A stretch of DNA of 64,000 nt from Ciborinia camelliae. Its lineage: Eukaryota > Ascomycota > Leotiomycetes > Helotiales > Sclerotiniaceae. Every line of letters begins with the position of its first letter. Position 1 is the stretch's first letter. The DNA is taken from NCBI GenBank assembly GCA_025890175.1, contig JANPYM010000005.1, forward strand, positions 1,440,440-1,504,439, read 5' to 3'. Below the pieces are notes generated by a model. It was not told the origin of the DNA. It worked only from the letters and a program-made list of their open reading frames with translations, and did no database searches. The position numbers and the translations under genes are program-made. Positions 34,744 to 47,776 of the stretch are shown here, one piece after another.

Positions 34744-36407
34744 TTACAACTGTAGGACTATGGAGCAGGGCGTGCTGGAACTTTTCACGAATCAAAATCT
34801 TAACATGAAAAGCTTCAAATATTATTGATCGGATATTCGGAGACCGAGTGGGCCGAGAATGGGCCAGGTAATATAACCTTGTATACTACCTCGGTAGGGG
34901 TAGGTCAACGTACTTAAAATTACAGTAGGCTGTAGCCTCCATCTGTGACATTTCACATATTCATTTTATGTCGTATTATTAATGATCTCGAGTCTCGAGC
35001 ACATATTACCCATGATACGGAGAACAAAAAGCTTGGTGCTCGTGGTTCTATGTATCTATTTTAATAGGTATAGAATTGACATATAAACTATGTCACTGCT
35101 CCCACTTTACATTCACATCAATATCTTCAACTTGAAGGTTTCGTGGCGAGACGTTGTTTCAGTTGCGATAGTGTTGTAGCATGGTCTTGGGCACGATTTA
35201 TCGATATTGAAGTATCCTTGAGTGGGACTACGAATTGTTCAATGGATACTGAAGATTATATGTATAGAACCATTCAGTTCAATCCAGCATCGTTGGTTGC
35301 ACCGACACGACAGACGATTTCTACGAGTGTAAGAAGCTTTCTGTAGGTTTTGACCATCCGTACGCTTTTGCTATCGTCTCGTTTTGACTTTTGAGTATCT
35401 GTATGGAAGGGGGACATTGGGTATTTGCGCCCATCAACTAGACTCTCTTGGGCCTTGGGGGACTGGGGAGTCAAAAAGATACGCCGGAGATATCGACGGT
35501 AGGACATCTGGATACGTCGTCGTGATCGGAATTGAAAGCCACCGGGCGATGTTGCATTCGCCCTATTCACAGCCGGTCAGTCAATTGATGGGCAATGCCA
35601 AGGAACGATGGAATGTCGGTATTGGCTCCTTTCTTCTCCTCCTCCTTGATTAATATACCGCTCATCTTTTCAATAATCATGATGGTGTATAGACGCTCTG
35701 CCTGGCAGGTTGGCACCAGAATCCGTGAAGGCAGGCAAGTTGCTACAACCAATAATTCTGAGGCTGCGTATGAAAAATCACCGATTTGAACGTCATTTTC
35801 ATCATCAGTAAGGCTTATCCTGTCATGTATTACTTGAGTACAGGCATGCATGCTATACACTGTAGGCCAAATCACAGTCAGCTGGGTGGCTGAAGGTAGT
35901 TACGTGCTATCTTTAGTCAATTTCATCACAATTTGATCATCTGCATCCACTTACCCCCGAGAATGATAATCAATTCTTCCGCTGCAGGCTCATCGGACCA
36001 AACCCGACTTCTAGGTTTTGCGAGTGGTGCCTAAATGCACATCTAAGAGAATCAGTATGCCAACTACGTAAGACGGATGAACAGAGCTTTACATCATATT
36101 TCACATATTTCTTAATTCCTCACAACTTTTCGAAATGCAGCTCTTACATCAAATTTTATTCCTTGCTTAATATCATTGTCAAAATTTTGTACTTTGATGT
36201 ACATCTTTCTTTTTGATACAGTTCTGCGGTACCTTCTAAGCCCCGTCGTGCGATAGTCATATATTGATTAGAGACATATTATCCAAGTGAGGGCCGGACA
36301 ATCAGAATGGATCCATACACTATTGATAGATGGTACGAATCCCACCAAAACTCAAACCCTTCTCTACAATTCCACATCAAATGCATGCTCACATCTCATC
36401 TTCACCT

Positions 36408-37163
36408 ATGAAAAGTCCCGTATACGCCGTTAGTCACCACTCCAATCCCCTCGTCTTCACCCTCTATCCCTCTCGCAATCCCCTCGCAATCCCCTCGCAA
36501 TCCCCTCCCAATTCTAACCCCCAACCCACCCACAGTCCTTCTTCGGGGCAATGGGCTGCTGCAGTGCAATTGTCCTCTCCAACATCGGCGCCGCATACGG
36601 CATGGCTAAATCTAGCATTGGCATTTCGGCTGTTAGTGTAATGCAACCGCAGAATATGATGCGAAGTTTGTCTCCCCTTCGTCTTTCCCCCCTCCCCCTT
36701 CCCATACTTACTTACCCTGAGATAAAGATCTCCTCCCAATAATCCTATCTTCGGTCCTCTCCATCTTCGGCCTAATAATCAGCATCTTAATTGCCTCGAC
36801 CCTCACCGAACTCTCCGCCCTCCACACAAATTTCCTCTACCTCGCCTCCGGTCTCGCCGTCGGTCTAAGCTGTCTCGCATCCGGTTTCAGTATTGGGATC
36901 ATTGGGGATGCAGGGGTTAGGGGGGCGGCCATGCAACCGAAGATGTTTGTGGGAATGGCACTTGTGTTGATTTTTGCGGAGGTGTTGGGTGAGTTGTTTG
37001 GTTTTGCTCAAAAGAAGAGGGGAAATAGGCAAAGGAGGGAAATGTGGATGTGGAAAAAGAAACACTGCTAATTTTATAATCTCGATGGATAGGATTGTAT
37101 GGGTTGATTGTTGCGTTATTGATGATTACGCAGTCGACGGCGGGTGTTACTCGTTGCGGTTGA
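36408..37163 (+). CDS. V-ATPase proteolipid (subunit c-like), divergent paralogue
   Basis: Four exons (36408-36428, 36536-36665, 36728-36988, 37093-37163) give 160 aa, exactly the size of V-ATPase c/c' subunits. It would sit in the membrane rotor ring that moves protons. Landmarks are the start SPVYASFFGAMGC, the GAAYGMAKSSIGI loop, GIIGDAGVRGAAMQPKMFVG and the fourth helix VLIFAEVLGLYGLIVALL with the proton-carrying Glu135. The rest differs more from canonical c and c' than housekeeping copies usually do (for example FLYLASGLAVGLSCLASGF), and the tail QSTAGVTRCG is unusual. Two upstream in-frame ATGs exist (36330, 36381); 36408 gives the family length. The second acceptor (AAG) is weak. Confidence 0.88.
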
Positions 37164-37700
37164 TGGAATCTTGATCAAACCTTGCACTTTTAACGGGCTT
37201 GGATGTCTATTCGTTACAGATTGTTTGATATGTAAACGTACTGGGGGATGTAATCTTTGAAGATGGATTTCGCATGGTCGGTTCATGATTAGGATATCAA
37301 TGGGAGGAATTTAATAGATTCACATTGGAGTACTTCCATGTGAGTCTTCCCACTCACGTATACGCATATATATTTATATGATCAACCTACTACATGCAGC
37401 AGATTGTTTCAAAATTCGTCTCGCCTCCTTTATACTCTCTCAGATTGAGAAAATCTAAGGGGAAAAGAAGTCTCCCCTTGTAAACAAATGATATTTTAGA
37501 AATAGGCGTTGAATGAAGCACTCTCGCTTATCGCACTTATCTTATCGCCCCACAAAACAACCCCGCTCTTGCCCCTCCAAAAAGAAAAAGAAAATCCTTC
37601 AAGCGTCACCTACAACAAATCTATATGTAAGGGCAGTTGAGACCGAAAAAATACTAAAAATATAAATAAATCAAAAAAACAAGCGTAATGTAGGGGATTG
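37164..37700. other. Intergenic, no gene recognised
   Basis: AT-rich spacer between the proteolipid gene and tRNA-Lys. A T-rich tract downstream of the tRNA 3' end (minus strand, about 37640-37680) would suit Pol III termination. Confidence 0.55.
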
Positions 37701-37795
37701 AGCCCAACGCGGGGGTCGAACCCGCAACCTTGTGATGACCTAATACATCTTGCAATGATAAGAGTCACACGCTCTACCGATTGAGCTAGCCGGGC
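37701..37795 (-). tRNA. tRNA-Lys(CUU) with 22-bp intron
   Basis: Read on the minus strand it gives acceptor arm GCCCGGC pairing with GTTGGGC, D-arm GCTC-N8-GAGC, anticodon stem TGTGA/TCACA with loop CTCTTA..A (anticodon CTT at 37762-37760), and T-arm GCGGGTTCGACCCCCGC. Between anticodon-loop position 37 and the last loop base are 22 extra bases, the canonical site of nuclear tRNA introns. Mature length is 73 nt plus CCA added later. Confidence 0.95.
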
Positions 37796-37884
37796 AGGCT
37801 TTGCTTGATGATTGATGGTGAGTCGTCAATTATTTGGGATTATATTAAGCAAAAAAGAAGTGGGGGACGGATGCAGTAGGGTGG

Positions 37885-37962
37885 GGTACACAACTCAATT
37901 GGTAGAGCGTGTGACTATTATTGAAGGAGGGAGGCTGAAGCCTTTTATTCAACGTGTTGACT
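37885..37962 (+). pseudogene. Degenerate inverted tRNA-Lys copy
   Basis: On the plus strand, about 90 bp from the intact tRNA, CTCAATTGGTAGAGCGTGTG reproduces the D-arm and anticodon-arm start of tRNA-Lys with a C-to-T change. The anticodon region reads ACTATTATTG and the end CGTGTTGACT resembles CGCGTTGGGC. Acceptor and T stems are destroyed, so it is not a functional tRNA. Confidence 0.7.
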
Positions 37963-38544
37963 ATTATATATATATATATATATTTCCCACTCTTCATGTT
38001 CTCCGGCGGGGTGCAGAGTAATAAAGCCCCAAGTTTCACCTACTAGCAATCGTTCGCCAGGCGGATTCACATATCCCTTGTCTAGAAATGCAATTCGTGG
38101 GTATTTCTTTGTAATGTGTAAAAGTAAAAGTGCTATTTAAGTATATAGACTATAGTACGTACAACGGTCCGGGTCAGGTGGTTTGAGTAGTCTTAATACT
38201 TTTTCAATTGTTATCCGTGTCTTGAGTATTGGTTAGCTCAAAATACAAGAGTGGAGATCACGCCGTCGGAGAAGCTTTATGTGCTGTTGGGATTGTGGTA
38301 TCTGTGAGGGTTGCACAGGCTAGCATCGCATTTCTTAGTAGACGGAGAACACCAAGCATTTTATCAACATTTTGATTTATTTATCTTTATGTACCGACCA
38401 ATATCTATCTGGCACAAACAAACAAGCTGCCACCCACCCATATGCATATGACCGATCCAAGAACCCATCTACAAATAAGAAACCCTTCCTCTTGACCAAA
38501 AAAAGTAAGTATGGTGAAAAAGTATACTTTCCCCCATCCACTCT
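37963..38544. other. Intergenic, (TA)n run at left end
   Basis: Begins with a TATATA run (about 37964-37982). No gene recognised; the right part is the 3' flank of the ABC transporter. Confidence 0.6.
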
Positions 38545-41500
38545 CTACTCATCATCTACCAATCTCACCCCCTCCCAAGCCTTCTTGGCAGTCTCCTTCA
38601 ACCCATCAAAATCTCCACTCGTTTCACACATACCCCTAAAAATCGCATCTTTACCCTCTTTCTTCAATAGCTCATACGGATGAGCATATTCCACCACTTC
38701 TCCCTTATCTAACACCAACACCTTATCATAATCCACAATCGTCTGTAAACGATGCGCGATTGTTATGATGGTACTCTTAAGTTCCCGAATCGTTTCTTGA
38801 ATCTTGGCGTCGGTAGTATAATCAATGGAAGCGGTAGCTTCATCCATCATGAGAACTTTTGGTTGTTTGAGCAAGGCGCGAGCGAGACAAAGAAGTTGTC
38901 GTTGACCTTGCGAAAGGTTGTTTCCAGATTCTGTGATGGTGGAATTGAGATTTAGGAAGATGTTTTTATTAGTGGTTGGAGAGCCTAGTGGTCCTTCAAG
39001 CGATGGTGGTCGTGAGATACCAGGTGTGGAAGGGGTTGTTGATGTGCCTGCTGGCCCGATTAAATGAACTCTTCTTAATGCCGTGAAAATATCTTCATCG
39101 GTGAAGAGGTTGAAAGGATCCAGATTGCTTCGAATGGTACCGGTGAACAAGGTTGGATCTTGTGGTACGATAGTTATTCTCTCGCGAAGATCACGAAGCC
39201 CAATGAGACCAATGTCTACTTCATCAATCAAAATCTTTCCTTCTTCAGCTTCAAGACCACGGAATAGCGCAAGAGCAAGAGAACTCTTTCCTGCACCCGT
39301 GCGTCCAACGATTCCAACTTTCTCCGAAGGTCGTATTTTGAAACTAACATTTCGTAACACAGGATCCAAATCTTCCCTATATTTTGTAGTGTAATTGATG
39401 AATTCCACAGATCCTTGGCTCGGCCAGTTCGAGGCAGGCTCTGTTTCTTCAATATACGACGCAGCTTCTTGCTCGACATCCAGATATTCTTTGATTCGCT
39501 CTACAGAGTTCATGTTCTGTTCATTCATGGCATATAGTCGTACCATCCAAAGAACATTCTCCGTAAAACTAATAGCATAACTTAAAGAAAGACCAGCAGA
39601 ACCAGCATCAATAGTTCCGATGCTACCAACGATGAATGCTCCTGCGAAGAATGCAACGAGGTCACCGACCAAGTCAATTCTGAAAGCTAACCATCGATTT
39701 GCTGCCCATAGATAGAGGAATGGTCGACTATGGGTATTGATTCGCAACATATTGTCACGAACAAATCTTTTCTCATCACCATAAGCTCGGATAGTGGTGA
39801 TACCATTGAGAGTCTCACCAAATTGCTGGAATAGCGGACTTCTTTGGATTGATTCAATTCTCTTCAAGTCTCTTGATGATCGAAGGTAGAATTTGCCAAC
39901 AAAGAAATACATGGCGCTGATGAATACACCTGCAATCAGGAAACCGGGAGTAATAGCACTGATTAAAGCAACCGTTACGACAATTGCCAAAGCGCATGAC
40001 ATAACGCCAATAGCGATAGGTGCGACTTCTTGATCAACAGCTTCCAAGTCCTTACTGAATCGATTCATAAGTTGTCCTAATGGAGTCGAGTCAAAGAACT
40101 TGAATTTTGCTCGAGTGACAGCTTCCATCAAATCCTTATGGATCCTCCAACTTGCAGTAAGAGAACCGAAGAAGAGCCAGAAATCTCTGAAAAGGGCAAT
40201 TAACATGCATGCGATACCAATCAAAGCATAAACCCCGAGATAGAATCCAACGTCAACTTCGGGAGCCAATTTTGCGACAATTGAAGTCTTGTTAGGGTCA
40301 AAATATGGCTGAATTTGGGATAACTTTGAGCTCGCGACTTGAACTGTTGAGATGGTATTGCCAATGTAGTTATTTGCTGATAAGTGGTATTTAGCACGGA
40401 TGGCTTCAACATCATATCTGTAGTTATAATCGGTTAGTATCAGACGATAGTAGAAAAAAACAATGTATGCAACTTACTGATTTGCCCATTCCCTAATCCA
40501 CATATTGGCCCCAAGAGCTCCAACTTGTTGAACACCAAAGACCATCACAGCAAGTACCCAGAACCACCAAGGCCCCATGGCTCTGAAATATAATACGAGA
40601 ACTGTCCATTTAACGCCGCCTTCTGACTTTGTTTCGGCCATAGCATCTTTCTTTTCCTTGGATTTCTTTGCCTTGGACTTTCCATTTTCATCACCCATCT
40701 TGCCGTTTGCGTGCTGATCTTCAATAAGAGTTTCACTACTCTCATCACCAACGCTGGAAGGAACTCGCGATGGGATCTGTGAGTGGGGTGCAGAAACGGG
40801 ATATGACTTGCTAATTTCCTCTCCTAATTTTCCTGAAGCCATAACCTTTTCTGCAGATCCTTGTTCCGTGATCTTACCATTTTCGAGACAAACAACATAT
40901 CGAGAGTGGGGAACACAAAGGGACAAATTGTGCGTGACTAGGATGCATGTACGATCGAGCATTAATGGTCCTCGAATACAATTATCGAATATCCACTTGG
41001 CAGTGTGTGAATCCACAGCGCTCAAACAATCATCAAGAAGTACATGTTTAGAGTTCGAATAAAGTGCCCTTGCGAGAGAGATGCGTTGCTTTTGGCCACC
41101 AGAAAGACTGATACCCTTTTCACCCACAAGTGTCTCATCTCCATCATCCAGAATTTCCAGATCACGTTCCAAAGCGCAGGCAACAATTACATCTTTGTAT
41201 CGTTTCTCGTCCATTGGAGCAGCAAACAAGATGTTTTCCTTGATATTGGCATTTACGAGCCAAGGTTGTTGCGCGCAATAGGCAACAGTCTCGGTAAGAC
41301 CAGTTTCGGAATCAGGTCGGACATCTTCACGACTAAAAGCGCCAGGAAGGAATACCTTTCCTTTAATCAGTGCCATCTCGCCAAGCAGAGCCATCAAGAG
41401 AGAAGTCTTCCCGGATCCAGTGGGTCCAGCAATGATATTCAAGTGGCCAATCGCGAATTTAACATTCAAATCCATCATTCGGAATGCGGTTGAGACATCA

Positions 41501-43713
41501 TCAGCAGACGTTTCCTTGCCACCCCAGGACAAAGTGGCATCCTTGAATCCAATCATTTGATTGCCATCCTCATCCAAGTTGTCGTGTGAGAGCTGATCGT
41601 ACTTTTCGGTCTCGTCTTCATTCAAAAATTCCTCAACTCGATCGATTGATACTTTACTTTCCTGAACATGAGCTATCATGTCGCCCAATTGATCTAGAGG
41701 AACACGAAGGATGTTGAAGAGGGAGATAGCTGTGAATGCGATGGAAGGATAAAGTGGTTTCTTTTCTCCAACTGTATAATAGAGAAATGAGAAGAAAGTA
41801 ATAACCACTGGAACCGTATTCCAAACAGCAACAGCGAAAGCCCAGATGATGTACTTTAAGCGTAACGCTTTCAACTCATCAGCTCGCTTATCATTGACAA
41901 TATTGGTGAAGCGCTTTTCCCAGGCGAAGTATTTGATGATACGAATATTTTCCAATACCTCATTAGTTGTGTGAATTCTTTTGTCAGTGGCCGCCATGAT
42001 TTTCTTCTGGGCAGCCCCAAAGCCACGGGCGAATCCGATATTCACAGGAAGAAGAATGGTCATGATAATGAGACCTGGTATACTACTCTTTCCAAGGATA
42101 CGATAGAGAAGGTAGACGGCTACAATCAATTGGGTTGGAGCAGCGGCAAAGAGAAAGTGAAGATACGCAGTGACCTCGCTGACTTTGAAGGAATCAACAG
42201 ACATGAGATTTATGATGGTACCAACATTAGCTTGCTCATCTGTCTTCTTTTCAATCCCAGCTGCAGCATCTGGCGGAGTTTGCGCGTCATTAGAAGATTG
42301 CTCATCATTCTTCTTTCCAAATACTCGTCGCCACCAGCTAGCCTTCTCTACACTCTTAGGACCTTTCTTTGCTCCGAGGACAGAATCACTCCCTGACGCA
42401 GCCTTTCTTCTTAATGCTTTAGCATAGATTTCACCAATGATGATTGCTCTTAATCTAATACATATCTTGCGGCCAATCCAAAGGGCTTGTTGATCAGCTA
42501 GCGAACGAATAATATCCGTAAAAGCGAGAAGAATGACATATAGCCAGATTACATTTCGAGGTGCCGAATCCGGATCTTCAATGTATTCCAGGATAGATTT
42601 CAACAACAGTGTTGGCGCGAAGTTGAAAAGTCCAGAAAATACGGCATAAGCGCACTGTACAGTAAGTAGACCTTTGAAGTAGCGCATTAAGTGCCATGTC
42701 AAGGCAGTTGTCTTTTTGAGCTGTCTATAATCTGCCAAGACGGCTGTCGCCTTGTCTTTTGGCATAAGGTTCCAGATATCTGCGATTTCGAAGGTCTTAA
42801 TATACCCGTGCCAAACAATAGTATCTACCCAAGCGAATGTAGCAATGGAGAACAAGCTGGCCAATGGCTCTCTTGAAGGTTCAATGCCTCCCTCCCACTC
42901 CAATACCACAGCTTTATTACCCTTGCGCGTAGTCATTGCGAGTCCGAAGAGAAGCGAGCAAAGCGCGAAGTCCGTAACGATAAGGGCCTGGCTGACCCTG
43001 GAGCGTGGATGAATGATTGCAGAGCGGAAAATGACGAGTGAGAACAGCCATTGGGCAGTGTATAAAGCAGCCGTATGATTCCAAATACTTGGGACCTTCC
43101 ACCGCGTATTGGAGAAAGCAAATCTCAAACTTGCCAGAATTAAAACATAGGTCCATGTGATGATTCCAGCAGTTGCAGCCACAAACCCCTTTGAACCATA
43201 AGCACCCAGTACAAAAACTGCGATATGAACACCAATCTCTGCCATGATGGCGAGAAGTTCAACGATGTTCAGTGTGTTTTGCCCTCTCGGACTATCAATG
43301 GCGGCAACCGATCCTTGAGTAGTCGTTTTGGACAATACCAATCGACCGCCGCCATTCATTGTCAAAACCTCATCTTCCTCCTCGATAGCGGTGTGAACGT
43401 TCCCATCCGCAATTGCTCCCTCATTATGATGACTGAATCCATTGCCGTCTATCGTTGTATGGTCAATCGATCCATTTCGAAGCTGGCGATACTTGTGTTT
43501 CTGTTTTAACTTGACTTTGCGGCGAATGGCAGATATTATTAGATTGAGGAACGAGAGGCCGATGACTATTAATGGAAAAAGAACTTTGAGGTAACTTTAC
43601 ATGGTCAGTTTATCTAACCCCAGCGATACGGGGATTGGCTCAACTTACTCTCTTTGAATGCAGTTTGTGAAATCGTCGATCTGCCATATCGGCCCGCCAC
43701 ATTGACCCAGCAT
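38545..43713 (-). CDS. ABCC-family (MRP/Yor1-like) full-length ABC transporter
   Basis: Three exons (43713-43649, 43594-40478, 40417-38545) with introns of 54 and 60 bp, 1684 aa. It is an ATP-driven multispecific exporter, probably at the plasma or vacuolar membrane. Architecture is TMD0-like N-terminus, TMD1, NBD1, acidic/Lys-rich linker (about 950-1010), TMD2, NBD2. NBD1 has Walker A GPTGSGKTS (about 745), signature LSGGQKQR (about 857) and Walker B VLLDDCLSAVD, where Asp replaces the catalytic Glu as usual in ABCC NBD1. NBD2 has GRTGAGKSS (about 1433), LSQGQRQ (about 1561) and VLMMDEATASID. An insert with KKSKEKKD-type runs lies in the linker. The first exon encodes only about 22 residues. 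Substrate unknown: drugs, conjugates or toxins are typical. Confidence 0.96.
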
Positions 43714-44340
43714 GATTGTTCTTACACGGCGATGGACAATAGAATGAGTATTTAAATGTTTCGAACGAAATGTGTGTGGTCTTAAGGTATCATTGAACTG
43801 GTGAATGTACTAAAATTATTATTTTGCACTAACAACCGATGACCTCGAGCGTCAACGGAAGAAAAAAAAGGTTTGACTAAATTAAAGCACAGAGATTCAA
43901 AGCTATATGTGAAGAAGAAGAAGAAGAAGAAGAAAAGAAGCACCCGGATGGTCACAACCGGTTTGAGTAATGTACAAGACTGAGTGAAATGTCCTTGGGT
44001 GTTGGGGGGACGTTATACTGCAAGTCGTCGGTCGGCCAGAAATGAAAATATATGTATATGGAATGAGAATGAGAATGAGAATGAGAATGGGAGAGATGAG
44101 AGAGTTGAGAGAGAGAGATGAGAGAGATGAGACATGCTTTGTGATAGGAAAACTGACCGTGGTGGCTTCTGCATATGGTTTATCTGCATACCTACTATTC
44201 CATGGATTCTGCAAGTACTCAAAATCTGCCCCACTTGGTTGTTTTTGTTCCGCTCTATTAAATTCCGGTTTCCGAACCAGCCAATCAACGAGTGGGTTAC
44301 TCCGTGCTCCGTATTTCCGTAGCTTTTTCTGCCCTGCTAG

Positions 44341-45300
44341 CCGAATACCTGTACCTGGCACCTACCGACCTAGTACCTTTGTACGGACTACTACCAGGTA
44401 GGTATATGAAGAAGATATCCATACCAGGACATACAACAAGGAACTTCTTTGAATAATACCCAAGAAATTGACTTTTTTATCAAAACAATCGTCTTGTTTG
44501 TTCACTTGTTGCTATAGTAGATATAGTATTGCTATTGGCACCTATACTATACGTAGGTACCTACATATCTATCTATCGATGCTTTTGTCTAAAATATACT
44601 CCGTACTCACTCCTAGACTACCTAGTAGGTACCTAGATGCCATCAATACCTATCTACCTAGTACTCATAGATGTCTAGACTCTAGAGGAGATAGATAGAT
44701 ACTTCCTAGGGCTAGGTTACTGGCAGTATAGCGTATTCAGATTCAGATCTTAGTGTCTACCATACGTACAGTACATATTCTCTTTCCCACATTAGACGAC
44801 TAGGCGAACCTACCTACCTATCTATAGGTACCTATCTTTCGACTTGCAGGTTACGATCAATGATATAAATCAATCATATGATGCAACATCACATCAGATC
44901 AGATCCGGTTGAGTCATCGATATAACTTGTCGACACCCCCACGACGTTCTGAGGGTTAGGTAGTAGGTACGCAGTCATGGATTGGTTTTAACCATAAAGC
45001 AAGAAGCAATCAACTACCTACATAATCACCAGGGTATCGGCGTTGGTTCTTTTATTCCTGGATATTATTCTGTTGATTCTTGAATGCCTACTGCCAGTCC
45101 TCCGCAAAAGGGTTTCTATCTATCGCTTGGTGCAAACCATTCCTCGAGATACCTATGAATACGGTACTTACCTACCTACCTACCTACCTACAGACTACAA
45201 TCCCTTCATGATTTCGATAATTGATTTCCTCAAGATAGATTCTAGCCTCTAGGTAGTGAGTGTACCGTGTTACTGTAACCTAACCTACCTATTACCTATA
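44341..45300. repeat. Cluster of TACCTAGGTA-type motifs
   Basis: Dozens of ACCTACCTA, TAGGTAGGTA and palindromic TACCTAGGTA units occur irregularly, not in a fixed tandem period. The same motif appears at about 450-760, 60005-60050 and 63060-63400, so it is dispersed across the window's intergenic DNA. Confidence 0.75.
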
Positions 45301-45996
45301 GCTATTCAAAATTCCATATGGATGATGGGGACCCATTCCTAGACCCTCATTATTGCTATCGGTTCCTGACTACAGCAGTGCAGCACCCCTTCATTTCTGC
45401 ATCGTATTTCCATATTTCTATCTTAAAAGTTCTTTCTATCTACCTAGTACGGAGTAGTATCTCTCTCCACACTTCCCTGGTTCCTCCACACCGCCACATC
45501 AAATAATCGGAACGAAACTTATACCGGTACAGTAGGTAGTAGGTAGTAGGTACTGATATATTGATATACAGTACCTACTGATAAATTATAATACCTAGGA
45601 CCTAGGTAGATGATGAATGATGAATCACAGACCGAACACAACTTATTAGTACCATTCAGGAAGGTGGTGTCGAAAACATAGCAGCCGCATCCTGACTTTG
45701 TAAAGTGGACACGATTAGAAAAAGATTTCATAAATTCACACATATTATTATTTCGACATTATTATTATTAGGTATTATCTGATTTGTCGGAAATTATCCT
45801 TATCAGTCAACTGGTGCATCGCAGAAAGCAGAAAGCCATGTGCTATAGCCGATAACGGCTTTGATGTGTGACAGTGTGATGGTCTGACAGAAAACGTCCG
45901 CCTCGATGGTTGTGTCACCCGCCATCGCCCATTATGTAGACCCATGCAGAATGGCACTTAATGGCACTTAACGGTGAGATGATGATGAGATGATAT

Positions 45997-46045
45997 CACA
46001 ATTCACAATTCACAATTCACAATTCACAATTCACAATTCACAATT
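45997..46045. repeat. Perfect heptamer repeat (CACAATT)7
   Basis: Seven exact copies of CACAATT. Seven is not a multiple of three, so length changes would shift any frame crossing it, arguing that it is non-coding. Confidence 0.97.
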
Positions 46046-47776
46046 CATGAAACCTTTCGAACTTCCGCCTGATTCTCGGTCCAATTTATACAATGCAATC
46101 AATTCGGCTTCGACAATTGGGCCGATTGATGTTGGTGCCGTCGGGTCCGGGTACCGGTCGTCATCCGAGTTCGGAATGGTTGCTTTTATCCTCCCAGTTG
46201 TTTCAATCTATCACCTGCAATCTATCAAAACATCAAACAAGCCTCAACTCAAATGTTCCACCAGCACCTCCTTAAACTAAACAAATCCCCTCTCCCGTCC
46301 AAAGTCCCCGAATGTTAATACCCGGATGTTTCAAACCACCTGCGGATATGATATTCCCTGACCGAAGGTGCCGATCAAGGTTACCCGTCATTGATGTTCT
46401 TTCCGCTCCAAACTCCCGCTTTGGGAATTTCACCACCATCCACGTTCTCCATATTCCGTTCTGTGCTCAGTTCAAATTATCATACAGCCAACTAATAGTG
46501 ACACACTTAACATAGATTGACACCTAGCATTACCCTCTCACATATCTGTCAAGAAATACCACTGTATTTATGTAGCTGCTAGAGTAACATTTTATCAAAC
46601 AACCAACCCCCAAGTTTTCTGCACCCCTTAAAACCTTCCCAAAAAAAAACAATCAACACTTAGAATAAAACTTTGAGGGATCCTGAACTAATCCGATGCC
46701 TTTGAAAACAGCCCGAATCAAGATTTCGTGTGAGTTCTGGATTTGATTCCGAGCAAGTAAGTACCTAAAGTATCCATGGATTTGGTAGATCTACTAACTG
46801 GCATATAAAAGGTACCACCGACTCGGAGGAAGGAATTGGGGTGTCGATGAATGTACTAATGGACAAAGTCAAGGTTTCTATCGTTTCGTTTGAGGAAATG
46901 GGAAAGGCAAATGCATTATCACAGTCCTATAGGTTTAGCAATAAAATACATATATGCACATCATTCCCATTTCTCAGAACCCAAAGTCGATATGTACATA
47001 AGCCAAGCAAAATGCACATATATTATGTAACTCCAATATCAGTACCAATCTTAAATTTCCTCTCAAAAATAAGCCCATCACAATCCACGGCACCACGCCC
47101 AACTCATCACACCGCCGCCATGAGACTTCCACCCCTCCATACCTATCTACCTAACTACTTTTGAAGATTCTCCGTTCAATCCGTCTCTCCATCCCTCCCT
47201 CCGTCTATCAAAGCTTTGCTGTTGCGTGTCATATCGAATGCAATATAAAATGACATGGGTTTGGAAGAATACTGCAAAAGATGTAGTACATGAATCTACA
47301 CAATGCGTACTCGGACATGAGACATTATATATGTAAGGTCTTACTATCATGAACTTCAACTTCAACGTCAAAATCACTTCAAGTTCACAGTATTATGCAT
47401 TTGCATATAACATATCTGTATAAAGTAAGAGGCACCCTCCCTCCCCCCAAAAAATGAATATTTATCAACCGTTTTCTTTCCACATTGTACAATACGTGCT
47501 TGTTTTTTATACCTCATACTCATGTTTTCCTGCCTTTAAAGTTCATGCAATGCAGGTCCCAGAAAGTATACCCGTCCCCATCCCCGCCTATTGTTACATT
47601 ACAAAAAGATCATAACGAGGATGTAGATAAAATGTTTGTCTCTTTTGTCTACACATGACCTCTGAAATCCGTCCCAATTTCCCCAAATGGATAATCCACC
47701 AATCCTAAACCGTTTGCTTTTCTTTTCTGTAATCAAGCATACAAGAAGAATATTGAAAGATATGATATGGAATTCC

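Larger units (their letters stand above)
33350..36407. other. Repeat-bearing intergenic DNA
   Basis: About 3 kb without a recognised gene. Holds a GAAAT run (about 33568-33590), a CAGA repeat (33739-33771), GAAGG-rich tracts (about 34060-34100) and a GTTGATACC repeat (about 34685-34743). Open frames at 35143-35875 overlap on both strands without motifs. Confidence 0.55.
43714..47776. other. 4-kb repeat-rich gene desert
   Basis: No supported gene. The left end is the ABC transporter promoter with an AAG run (about 43915-43935) and GAGAAT run (about 44063-44092). The section 44340-45620 is crowded with ACCTACCTAGGTAGGTACC-type sequence. The section 46280-47776 is AT-rich spacer and the 3' flank of the Sec61 gene. 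Frames at 45990-46280 and 46841-47164 arise partly from repeats. Confidence 0.6.

Noticed and set aside
36330..36407. Upstream ATGs of the V-ATPase proteolipid
   Set aside because: They would add 26 non-conserved residues. The ATG at 36408 gives the usual 160 aa.
44013..44401. Overlapping frames on both strands around the GAGAAT repeat
   Set aside because: The openness follows from the repeat, and the products are low-complexity.
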